Of a stretch of DNA of 64,000 nt, positions 7,191-14,760 are shown one piece after another (position 1 is the first letter of the stretch; each line of letters begins with the position of its first letter). The stretch lies in contig CANQBQ010000011.1 of NCBI GenBank assembly GCA_947589045.1, forward strand, positions 1 to 64,000. The letters are read 5' to 3'. The notes beneath the pieces are model-generated. The model did no database searches, was not told the origin of the DNA, and worked only from the letters and a program-made list of their open reading frames with translations. The position numbers and the translations under genes are program-made. The DNA comes from an uncultured Clostridia bacterium. Lineage in GTDB: Bacteria > Bacillota > Clostridia > Monoglobales > Monoglobaceae.

Positions 7191-9293
7191 CTAGCCCTGC
7201 GTCTGACCGTTGTAAGACGTCCACAGCAAAGCCGCACACTTATCTTTGAAGCCCTCCACATTGACCTGACCGACGGTCTGCAAAACAACGATTGTCTTGT
7301 CGCCGTACACGTCGCAAATCTGCTGAACGTGCGACTCGCTCTTGGGTAAATCTATCGAAGCTCTGTCGTTCGACTCACTCGAATCGTCGGTGGTCGTGCC
7401 GCCGTAAGCGATTATAACGTCTGCCGCGTCAAGAGCCGACTTGTAGTTGTCAACCGAGAAGTCCGCGCTCGCGCTTACGGTTATATACATATCGCGCGTT
7501 TCGGTGTAGCCGCCCGTCGCGCCGTTATATACGCCGGTGTTGGTCTTGTAATCGTCCGCGCCGCTTGTGTTCGCTATCGGAACGTTCGCCGCGTTCTGAG
7601 ACGCGCTGCCGTAGCCTATCGCAACGCTCACGTTGGGCATACCGGGGAGAGACGACGCCTCTATTCTGATGTCGGTAACGTCTTTAAAATCCACGTTCGG
7701 TATGATTGCCGTACCCGCCTTGGTTATATTCTTAAGCTCGCCGTCCGCCTTATCCATATTAAGAGCGGTTGTCACGGTCGACAAATCCAGCGTTGTGTTC
7801 TTGCCGGTGCTCTTTACAAGGGTTATGCTCTTAATGTTAAACAGCGGTGTGGTGTCGCTTATGTTTCCTATTAAATTAACCGTCGCATTCGGGTTTATCT
7901 TCTTTATCTCGCTCGTTATACCGTCGATGGGGCTTACGAGTTTGGAGGTCATATACTCCATTTCGGCAGAGTAGTCGCCGAGAATGACCTGATCCGCGCG
8001 GTTGCCCACAACCGCGATATTCGACGCGCTCGCCGTAAGCGGGAGAGCGTTGTTTTTGTTTTCAAGCAGTACCCACGTCTCCTCGGCTGCTTCCTCCGCC
8101 TTGGCAACGTGCGCGTCCGACTCTATGAGCTTCGGGTCGATTTTCTGATATGCAACATCGGTATCAAACTCGCCCGTTTTCATTCTCTGCAAAAACAGCT
8201 CGTAAACCATAACATCCAAAAATTCTTCGCTTATCAAGCCTTCTTTGACCGCCGCAAGCACCTGCGCCGTACCGTTGCCGCCGCTGTTACAGTCAAGGCT
8301 CGAACCCGCTCCGATAATTTTTGAAACCGTCATTGTTGCGGTTATATCGTCCAAATTTTCGTTGGGATAAAGCTTCTTGCGAAGCGGTGCTCTGCCGTAT
8401 ACGTTGTCCCACGCGCCGCAGTCGCCCACAACGAAGCCCTCAAAGCCGTAAGCGCGGCGGAGCAGGTCGCTCAAAAGATACGAGTTCGCGCTCGACGCGA
8501 TATAGTCTATCTTCTGTCCGTCTCTCGCCTCCAGGATTTCGCCGTTTCGGTATATGGTCGTGCCGTTGTACGAACTCATAACCGCGCCCGGATTATACGC
8601 CTCGATAATATCTCCGAAAGCTCTCGAATAATACTCGCGCATCGTGCGCTCGTTCATAATCGAGGTTCCGGTCTGACGTTCGCCCTCGCAGTTGTTCGCG
8701 GCGTAGTGCTTCAGCGTGGAAATGGTCTTCTTGTACTTTTCGTCGGTACCCTCCATACCCTGTACCGCCGCACCCGCTATCTGCGCGGTCAGGTACGGGT
8801 CCTCGCCGTAGCTCTCTTCGTTTCTGCCCCAGCGCGGGTCACGCGCCATATTTATTGTGGGGTTCCAGTAGTTCAAATCGTATTTGTTGTTCTTGCCTCT
8901 CGCCTCGGTCGAGGTTATGTCCATTATCTCGTACACCAAATCCCTGTCCCAGGTGTTCGACATAGCAAGACTGGACGGGAAGCTGGTCGCGCCGCCCTGA
9001 CGCGCAACGCCGTGGATACCCTCGCGCCAGTAGTAGTACGCGTGTACTCCCAAACGGCTGATGCCGGGCGTGCTCTTTGCCGCCGTCTGCGCCGCCTTCT
9101 CTTCGAGCGTCATACGCGCCACAAGGTCTGCCGCGCGCTCCTCAAACGAGAGCGTAGTATCCTGATAGGGCAGGACTGCCGCGGTGCCTACCTCCGCGCT
9201 TTCTTCCTCCGCGAAAACCGTTCCCGCGGGTACCGTTACCGATACGAGCGTCAACGCGGCTGTCAGAAAAGCGGTGAGCTTTTTCAGTTTCAT
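7191..9293 (-). CDS. Secreted GH3 glycoside hydrolase, N-terminal part, ended by in-frame TAG
   Basis: Exported family-3 glycosidase, probably a beta-xylosidase or beta-glucosidase type enzyme. Residues 1-29 are a signal peptide (MKLKKLTAFLTAALTLVSV... ending VFAEEE). The catalytic barrel follows with NMARDPRWGRNEESYGEDPYL, KHYAANNCEGER, and the nucleophile Asp in FVVGDCGAWDN. The second domain runs to GGTTTDDSSESNDR and LLWTSYNGQTQG, where TAG (7191-7193) stops it just before ALGKVLTGEVNPSGKL, a conserved GH3 block. The 700-residue product therefore lacks the end of domain 2. A single C-to-T change of CAG (Gln) would explain the stop; a sequencing error is also possible. GGGGGAA precedes the ATG. 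It is divergent from an AraC regulator. Confidence 0.9.
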   Translation of the reverse strand: MKLKKLTAFLTAALTLVSVTVPAGTVFAEEESAEVGTAAVLPYQDTTLSFEERAADLVARMTLEEKAAQTAAKSTPGISRLGVHAYYYWREGIHGVARQGGATSFPSSLAMSNTWDRDLVYEIMDITSTEARGKNNKYDLNYWNPTINMARDPRWGRNEESYGEDPYLTAQIAGAAVQGMEGTDEKYKKTISTLKHYAANNCEGERQTGTSIMNERTMREYYSRAFGDIIEAYNPGAVMSSYNGTTIYRNGEILEARDGQKIDYIASSANSYLLSDLLRRAYGFEGFVVGDCGAWDNVYGRAPLRKKLYPNENLDDITATMTVSKIIGAGSSLDCNSGGNGTAQVLAAVKEGLISEEFLDVMVYELFLQRMKTGEFDTDVAYQKIDPKLIESDAHVAKAEEAAEETWVLLENKNNALPLTASASNIAVVGNRADQVILGDYSAEMEYMTSKLVSPIDGITSEIKKINPNATVNLIGNISDTTPLFNIKSITLVKSTGKNTTLDLSTVTTALNMDKADGELKNITKAGTAIIPNVDFKDVTDIRIEASSLPGMPNVSVAIGYGSASQNAANVPIANTSGADDYKTNTGVYNGATGGYTETRDMYITVSASADFSVDNYKSALDAADVIIAYGGTTTDDSSESNDRASIDLPKSESHVQQICDVYGDKTIVVLQTVGQVNVEGFKDKCAALLWTSYNGQTQG

Positions 9294-9335
9294 TAAAATT
9301 CCCCCTTGAAAAATTTTGTCCGAAAAATCGTCTAC

Positions 9336-9364
9336 TTGAATTATACCTCATAATGTGCTATAAT
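9336..9364 (+). promoter_or_regulatory. Sigma-A promoter of the AraC-type gene
   Basis: TTGAAT (9336-9341), 17-bp spacer, TATAAT (9359-9364). On the minus strand a TATAAT (9340-9345) in the same stretch with a poor -35 could serve the GH3 gene; a weak -35 fits a promoter needing an activator. Confidence 0.75.
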
Positions 9365-9420
9365 TAAAGTCACAATGTATAGAAAACAAGACAAAAAATG
9401 CACAAAGAGGTGAAAGCGGT

Positions 9421-10254
9421 ATGCTGCCCGTGTACGAAATACGAAATTCCGAGCTTACGGTAAAGCGAAACTCATATGAGCTTGTCTTTCCCGAGCATAT
9501 GCACGAATATATTGAAATAGTATATACATACAAAGGCGTTCAGCATCTTAAAATCGAGGGCAGCGAGTACACGCTCAAAAAGGGCTGCCTGTCCATAATA
9601 TTTCCCGACACTCTGCACTCCTTTTTCAGCACGGAAAAATCCGGCAAATCGGACAAAAAAGAACATTCCGCGCCCGACTGCGAGGTTTTGGTTTTGATGT
9701 GCAGCCCGAAGCTGTTCGGAAATCTTTTTCCCGACCTTAAAAACCTCTCGGCAGAATACCCGCTCATACCCGCCGAGTACATAAACGGCGGCTTTAAAGC
9801 CGCGCTCGACTGCATAGACCCAAGCGACAGCTTTGAGGTCAGATTTTCGTGGGCGTGCGTGATTTTGTCGTACGTTATCGAGGCGCTTGATTTAAAGCGG
9901 CGCGACGCACAGCCCGTAAGCGACATAACATATAAAATAATGAAATATGTTGAGGAAAACTTCACCGAGCCGATAACGCGAAAATCTCTCGCCGAAAAGT
10001 TCAACGTGAGCGAGGGCTATATTTCAAAGATATTTACCCGAAAATTTAAAATGAATTTCAGGAATTACCTCGGACTTATGCGAGCCGAGTACGCGGCAAA
10101 CCTTATCCGCACGACGGACGAGAGCTTTATCACGGTGAGCAACCTCGCGGGCTTTGAAAGTCCGCGCACCTTTAACCGAATGTTCAAGGCGGCTTACGGC
10201 ACCACCCCGCGCGAGTACAAAAACAATATAAACAAGCTGATAAAGGAAGAATAG
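9421..10254 (+). CDS. AraC-family transcriptional regulator
   Basis: Ligand-responsive DNA-binding regulator, 277 residues. The N-terminal half (about 1-140) is a cupin-type sensor, with HMHEYIEIVYTYKGVQHLKIEG and CLSIIFPDTLHSF being typical. The C-terminal 100 residues are the AraC double HTH (RKSLAEKFNVSEGYISKIFTRKF and ITVSNLAGFESPRTFNRMFKAAYGTTPREYK). GAGGTG lies ahead of the ATG. It is divergent from the GH3 gene across a 127-bp gap, so it probably senses a sugar released from the substrate and activates that gene; this is inference from position. Confidence 0.9.
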   Translation: MLPVYEIRNSELTVKRNSYELVFPEHMHEYIEIVYTYKGVQHLKIEGSEYTLKKGCLSIIFPDTLHSFFSTEKSGKSDKKEHSAPDCEVLVLMCSPKLFGNLFPDLKNLSAEYPLIPAEYINGGFKAALDCIDPSDSFEVRFSWACVILSYVIEALDLKRRDAQPVSDITYKIMKYVEENFTEPITRKSLAEKFNVSEGYISKIFTRKFKMNFRNYLGLMRAEYAANLIRTTDESFITVSNLAGFESPRTFNRMFKAAYGTTPREYKNNINKLIKEE

Positions 10255-10662
10255 CTCTGCTTTTTTCGCTAATCCATTTTGCGGACGAGTAATCTCACAA
10301 AAAGCGCTAGTCGCGACAATGTAGGGTGCGGCGCCCTCAACGCACCGAATATCTTTTTAAATAGTTTGTGGCATTTATTATATGTTTTTGATAAATTTGT
10401 AGGGGCGCACCGCGTGCGCCCGCTTGCGGATGCACTCACGCGAAAACTCAATCAGAAGCAGTAAAGTAAGGCAACCGCTTTACCGCCCTTGGGTTTTAGC
10501 CGCGCATTTTAGACAACAGTCTTATGCGCGGCGGGTTGTCAGGGCAGAGCCCTGACCGTTCTTTTCGTTCTTTTCTTACGCAAGAAAAGAACATTAAAAA
10601 AATAATTTGACTATAAATTATATTTGTAATATTATAAAAGAAAAGCGTTTGGGAGATAAAAT
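10255..10662 (+). repeat. Repeat-rich gap with hairpin elements
   Basis: A 408-bp gap without a gene. It holds a GTAGGGTGCG...CGCACC element (10321-10346), a related GTAGGGGCGCAC-cgc-GTGCGCCC hairpin (10400-10421), a GTCAGGGC-aga-GCCCTGAC hairpin (10538-10556) and a GTTCTTTTCTT-acgc-AAGAAAAGAAC hairpin (10567-10592). The last two form a unit that recurs at 31744-31803. These look like dispersed REP-type elements; the 10538 hairpin followed by CGTTCTTTT can also terminate the araC transcript. Confidence 0.65.
10607..10635 (+). promoter_or_regulatory. Sigma-A promoter of the glycosyltransferase/csaB gene
   Basis: TTGACT (10607-10612), 17-bp spacer, TATTAT (10630-10635), 27 bp ahead of the start codon. 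Confidence 0.7.
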
Positions 10663-12858
10663 ATGAAAATTCTGATGACCACAATGAAGCTGGACATAGG
10701 CGGTGCCGAAACTCATATCGTGGAGCTTTCAAAGGAGCTCAAAAGACGCGGACACGACGTCTGTGTCGTGTCGAACGGCGGAAGCTATGTCCGCGAGCTT
10801 GAAGAAAGCGGAATAACCCACCGCAAGGTGCCGCTCCAGAGCAAAAGTCCTTCAAATATGATACGCGCGTACCGTATGCTGAAAAAAATCATACTTGAAA
10901 ACAGCTTTGACATAGTTCACGCCCACGCGCGAATACCCGCCTTTTTGTGCGGAATGGTCAGGCGGCGCGTAAAATTCCCGTTTGTTACGACCGCGCACTG
11001 GGTTTTCAACGTGAAATTTCCCTTAAATATCCTCACCGACTGGGGCGACCGTTCGCTGGCGGTCAGCGAGGACATAAAGCAGTATTTGATTGACAACTAC
11101 GGTCTAAAGCCCGACAAGATAGGAATTACGAATAACGGAATAGACGGCGCGAAGTTCTCTCCCGACACCGACTGGAGCAAGACGGCGGCGGAGCTCGGTC
11201 TGGAGCGCGGCAAGACGCGCATCGTGTATATCAGCCGTATGGACGCCGACCGAAGTCTGGCGGCGCACAAGCTTATCGCAATATCCGACGAGCTTGACAA
11301 AAAAATCAAGGATATGGAAATTCTCATCGTGGGCGGCGGCGACGATTTTGAAAACATCAAAGCCGAAGCGAACGCGAAAAACGCGCAAATCGGACGCGAG
11401 GCAATAAAACTGACGGGCAGCCGCACCGACATAAACCGACTTATCGCTTCGGGCAAAATTTTTGTCGGCGTGAGCCGCGCGGCGCTTGAGGCTATGTCCT
11501 CCGAAAAGCCGTGCATAATCGCGGGCAACGAGGGCTATATCGGTATTTTCGCGCCCGACAAGCTCGACGTTTCAATCTCCACAAACTTCTGTTGCCGCGA
11601 CTGCGGAGACACCACCGAGGAAAAATTAAAGCGGGATATTCTCAGCCTGCTTGAAAATCCCGACGAGGAAAAGCTGGCGGAGCTGGGACGCTACTCCCGC
11701 GAAACCGTCGAGAAATATTATTCGGTGGGAGCGATGGCAAACGACGCGGAAAAGATGTATAAGAGCGAGATTTCGGAGTATCTCGCCGAGCGTCCGCTCG
11801 ACGTTGCAATATCGGGCTACTACGGCTACGAAAACAGCGGCGACGATGCGGTATTAAAGGCTATAATAAACGGTCTGCGCTCAAAAAAGCCCGACATAAA
11901 CATAACGGTATTATCAAAAAAGCCCGCCGAAACAAGGAAAATCTACAATGTGTGCGCCATACACCGATACAACTTTTTCAAAATAGCCCGGCTTATGAAG
12001 CACACAAAGCTGCTCATAAGCGGCGGCGGAAGTCTTATCCAAGACGTCACGAGCACGCGCTCCCTTGATTATTATCTCAACATTATCCGTCTTGCCGAGT
12101 GCGGCGGGGCGCGGACTATGCTTTACGCCAACGGAATAGGTCCGATTGAAAACCGCGCGAACCACCGTAAGATAAAGCGGGTATTAAACGGAGTTTCGCT
12201 GATTACCCTGCGCGAGCGTTCCTCACTTGACGAGCTCAGCGCGCTCGGCGTGACCTCGCCGAGCATCAAGCTGACCGCCGACCCCGCGTTTGCGTTGACC
12301 GCTTCGGACTCCCGCTTAAAAACCGAGGGGGACTACTTCGTCATCTCGATACGGCGCTGGAAAATGCTGGACGGCAAGTTTGAGCGAAAAATCGCCGAGT
12401 TTGCCGACTATGTGAGCGCGAAATACTCTCTCAAGGCGGTATTTGTGCCTATGCAGCCGACCTTTGACACCGAAATTTCAAAGCGCACGATCTCACTTAT
12501 GAAGCATAAAGGCATTCTTGCGGACAAGCTCACAAACGCCGAGCAAATCATCGGAATAATAAGCGGCGCAAAGTTTATCGCGGGTATGCGTCTGCACACT
12601 CTGATATACGCGGCAAGCCGTTCGGTGCCGTCGATAGGTCTTATCTACGACCCGAAAATACCGTCGGTTATGAGCTATATGGGTCAGGATATGACGGTGA
12701 GCGTCCGCGCGCTCGATACCGACAAGTTAAAGCGTTTTGCGGACAAAATTATGAGCGAGCGGGATGCGCTGTGCGCTTCGCTTACCGAGAGCAGCGAAAA
12801 GCTCCGCAATCTGGCATATGAAAACACCGATATGGCTATCGGCTTGATCGAGGGCTGA
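10663..12858 (+). CDS. csaB: GT4 glycosyltransferase fused to CsaB-type polysaccharide pyruvyltransferase
   Basis: Bifunctional wall-polymer enzyme of 731 residues. Residues 1-370 are a GT-B glycosyltransferase (GGAETHIVELSKEL at the N-terminus, SRAALEAMSSEKPCIIAG as donor-site region). Residues about 380-731 are a polysaccharide pyruvyltransferase of the CsaB family (ISGYYGYENSGDDAVLKAI, LISGGGSLIQDVTS, FIAGMRLHTLIYAASRSVP). CsaB adds ketal pyruvate to secondary cell-wall polysaccharide, the ligand of SLH domains, and an SLH protein is encoded at 24.1 kb. GGGAG precedes the ATG. The DUF815 gene starts 29 bp downstream, probably on the same transcript. Most CsaB proteins are about 360 residues and stand alone, so the fusion is notable. 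Confidence 0.9.
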   Translation: MKILMTTMKLDIGGAETHIVELSKELKRRGHDVCVVSNGGSYVRELEESGITHRKVPLQSKSPSNMIRAYRMLKKIILENSFDIVHAHARIPAFLCGMVRRRVKFPFVTTAHWVFNVKFPLNILTDWGDRSLAVSEDIKQYLIDNYGLKPDKIGITNNGIDGAKFSPDTDWSKTAAELGLERGKTRIVYISRMDADRSLAAHKLIAISDELDKKIKDMEILIVGGGDDFENIKAEANAKNAQIGREAIKLTGSRTDINRLIASGKIFVGVSRAALEAMSSEKPCIIAGNEGYIGIFAPDKLDVSISTNFCCRDCGDTTEEKLKRDILSLLENPDEEKLAELGRYSRETVEKYYSVGAMANDAEKMYKSEISEYLAERPLDVAISGYYGYENSGDDAVLKAIINGLRSKKPDINITVLSKKPAETRKIYNVCAIHRYNFFKIARLMKHTKLLISGGGSLIQDVTSTRSLDYYLNIIRLAECGGARTMLYANGIGPIENRANHRKIKRVLNGVSLITLRERSSLDELSALGVTSPSIKLTADPAFALTASDSRLKTEGDYFVISIRRWKMLDGKFERKIAEFADYVSAKYSLKAVFVPMQPTFDTEISKRTISLMKHKGILADKLTNAEQIIGIISGAKFIAGMRLHTLIYAASRSVPSIGLIYDPKIPSVMSYMGQDMTVSVRALDTDKLKRFADKIMSERDALCASLTESSEKLRNLAYENTDMAIGLIEG

Positions 12859-12887
12859 GCTTTTGAGACGACCAAGGAGGAATTTTT

Positions 12888-14078
12888 ATGAATTTGTACT
12901 GTTTAAATAAATTCGGAGCCGACGAAATTATCGCCTCGCTTCGCGCGTTTGCCAAAGAAGAGAGCCTGCCCGACTACTATGCCGCGGCTCGCGGTCTTTT
13001 GAAATTTTCGGCAGAGCGCGCGTACTCCGCAAACACCGTCGCGGAGTACGCCGTGCGCCTTATCGTCGAGGACGAAACGCTGATTTCATACGGCGAGGAC
13101 AATCCCTTCTTCAAAAGCGACATAGAAAAAATATACGAGCTTATTTTCGCCGTTGACTGGGACGCGCTGTGCAAAAAATGCGGCGTGCTTCCGATTTCTC
13201 ATATAAGCCCGGGGACGCGCCCCGACGAGAGCGCGGGCGGCTACGTCGCTTCGATTATGCAGGCGGCGGCTTCCCGGGGCGCGGACATTCTGCTCTCCCG
13301 CATATGCGAGCACTGCAAAAAATACGGCACGGGGAACCTCGCCGCATATTCCGCCCTCAAATGGGAGGACGGCAAGCTCGTCGGTATCACGGGCGCTGAC
13401 AAAATAACCTTTGACGACCTGACGGGGCTTGACGCGCAAAAGAAAATCCTTATCGAAAACACACGCGCGTTTATGCTCGGCAAGCCGTCCAACAACGTCT
13501 TGCTCGTCGGTTCGAGCGGTACGGGAAAATCGTCCTGCGTCAAGGCTTGTATGAATATGTTCGGCGACGACGGACTGCGCCTTGTCGAAATCGCAAAGAC
13601 CGATTTACCCTCGCTTCCCAAGGCGATGAACATTCTCAAAAATAAGGCGATGAAATACATAATATTTATCGACGACCTCTCGTTTGAGCACGACGACATA
13701 AGCTACAAACAGCTAAAGGTCGCGCTGGACGGACAGATAGAAAAGCGCGCCGACAACATTTTGATTTACGCAACTTCAAACAGGCGCAACCTTGTCCGCG
13801 AAACGTCCGCGGACAGGAGCGGCGCGTATGAGGACATTCATCAGAACGACACGGTGAACGAAAAGGTTTCGCTCTCCCGCCGCTTTGGAATAAACCTTTA
13901 CTTTATGTCGCCCAACCAGACCGAATACATTAAAATCGTTGAAAACCTGCTCAAAGCCGAGGGCATCGAAGTGACCGACGAAATTCTCGCACGCGCGAGG
14001 TCGTGGGCGGTAAATTACAACGGCAGAAGCGGACGCACCGCGAGACAGTTCGTGGATGACCTGCTCGGACATATGTAA
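12888..14078 (+). CDS. DUF815-family AAA+ ATPase
   Basis: Cytoplasmic P-loop ATPase of unknown role, 396 residues. An N-terminal helical region (about 1-170) precedes the ATPase core, with Walker A VGSSGTGKSS near residue 208, Walker B IIFIDDLSFE near 260, a YATSNRRNLV sensor stretch, and a C-terminal helical lid. This order is typical of DUF815. AAGGAGGAA sits 7 bp ahead of the ATG. It follows the csaB fusion closely with no terminator between, suggesting co-transcription; that does not prove a wall-related function. Confidence 0.88.
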   Translation: MNLYCLNKFGADEIIASLRAFAKEESLPDYYAAARGLLKFSAERAYSANTVAEYAVRLIVEDETLISYGEDNPFFKSDIEKIYELIFAVDWDALCKKCGVLPISHISPGTRPDESAGGYVASIMQAAASRGADILLSRICEHCKKYGTGNLAAYSALKWEDGKLVGITGADKITFDDLTGLDAQKKILIENTRAFMLGKPSNNVLLVGSSGTGKSSCVKACMNMFGDDGLRLVEIAKTDLPSLPKAMNILKNKAMKYIIFIDDLSFEHDDISYKQLKVALDGQIEKRADNILIYATSNRRNLVRETSADRSGAYEDIHQNDTVNEKVSLSRRFGINLYFMSPNQTEYIKIVENLLKAEGIEVTDEILARARSWAVNYNGRSGRTARQFVDDLLGHM

Positions 14079-14085
14079 ATACAAA

Positions 14086-14118
14086 AAATAAGCCTATATA
14101 ATATAGGCTTATTTTTTT
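14086..14118. terminator. Bidirectional terminator between converging genes
   Basis: AATAAGCCTA...TAGGCTTATT with T runs on the plus strand and A runs before it. The right arm tataggcttatttttt is repeated immediately downstream (about 14118-14133), an apparent local duplication. Confidence 0.85.
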
Positions 14119-14131
14119 ATAGGCTTATTTT

Positions 14132-14602
14132 TTATTGTGCAATCCGAAAGAGCGACAGCACCACGCTCGTGTCGCCCGCGAGAGAAGTGCGGGGGCAATC
14201 GGTTATGAGCGTCATAACGTCGCCCGCGCCGAGAGAAAAAACTCCGCTGTACGAAAAGCTGTTCACTCCACACGCGGCGGACAAAATCGTGCCGTCGAGT
14301 ATCTCGCCGTTTCTGCAAAGAGCCACCGACGCGTTTGAGCCGGGGTTCAGGCGTGCCGAAAACGAAACGCTGTAAACCCCCTCTCCGCCGACCTTTACCG
14401 AGTTGTTCTCCAGCGTCATATTCCGTGCGCCGCCGACCGCCGCGCAAAGCGGCAAAACTCCGTCCGCGTCCGCCGTCCGCGCGGTCGTGTTATACGCGGT
14501 TATGTACGCGGAGCAGCCCGAATAAACCCGCACTCCGCCCGAACCGTCCTCCGAGATAAACGGCACTCCGCTCAATTTCACTCTGTAACTGTTTTCCGCC
14601 AT
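14132..14602 (-). CDS. Small protein with BclA/C1q-like beta-sandwich features
   Basis: Protein of 156 residues without signal peptide or membrane segment; function unknown. The second half (NNSVKVGGEGVYSVSFSARL, ASVALCRNGEILDGT, GVFSLGAGDVMTLITD) has the alternating hydrophobic strands and Gly-Asp turn seen in C1q/TNF-like jelly-roll domains of BclA-type clostridial and bacillary surface proteins. There is no collagen-like region. GGGAGG lies 9 bp ahead of the ATG. A spore- or cell-surface role is only a guess from fold resemblance. Confidence 0.65.
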   Translation of the reverse strand: MAENSYRVKLSGVPFISEDGSGGVRVYSGCSAYITAYNTTARTADADGVLPLCAAVGGARNMTLENNSVKVGGEGVYSVSFSARLNPGSNASVALCRNGEILDGTILSAACGVNSFSYSGVFSLGAGDVMTLITDCPRTSLAGDTSVVLSLFRIAQ

Positions 14603-14700
14603 AAGCCATTACCTCCCACTCTGTTTTAAATACAGTTTATGCAAAAGAGAAAGATTTGTTAATTTAAAAAGCGGCATTTCGCAATACAAATAAAAATAGC

Positions 14701-14729
14701 TTGTATTTTTTAAAAAAGTGTGATAAAAT
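14701..14729 (+). promoter_or_regulatory. Sigma-A promoter of thrS
   Basis: TTGTAT (14701-14706), 17-bp spacer, TAAAAT (14724-14729). The roughly 25-nt UTR is too short for a T-box. Confidence 0.65.
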
Positions 14730-14760
14730 GGAGTATCATTTATATTAGGGGTTTTGTTTT

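Noticed and set aside
7191-7193. TAG recoded as an amino acid across the genome
   Set aside because: TAG ends intact genes here (VTT protein, AraC regulator, phosphodiester glycosidase, rpmG) and no recoding element is visible near the GH3 stop.
14603-14760. T-box riboswitch upstream of thrS
   Set aside because: The UTR after the promoter is about 25 nt and no AGGGTGG-type T-box sequence is present; the same holds for serS.
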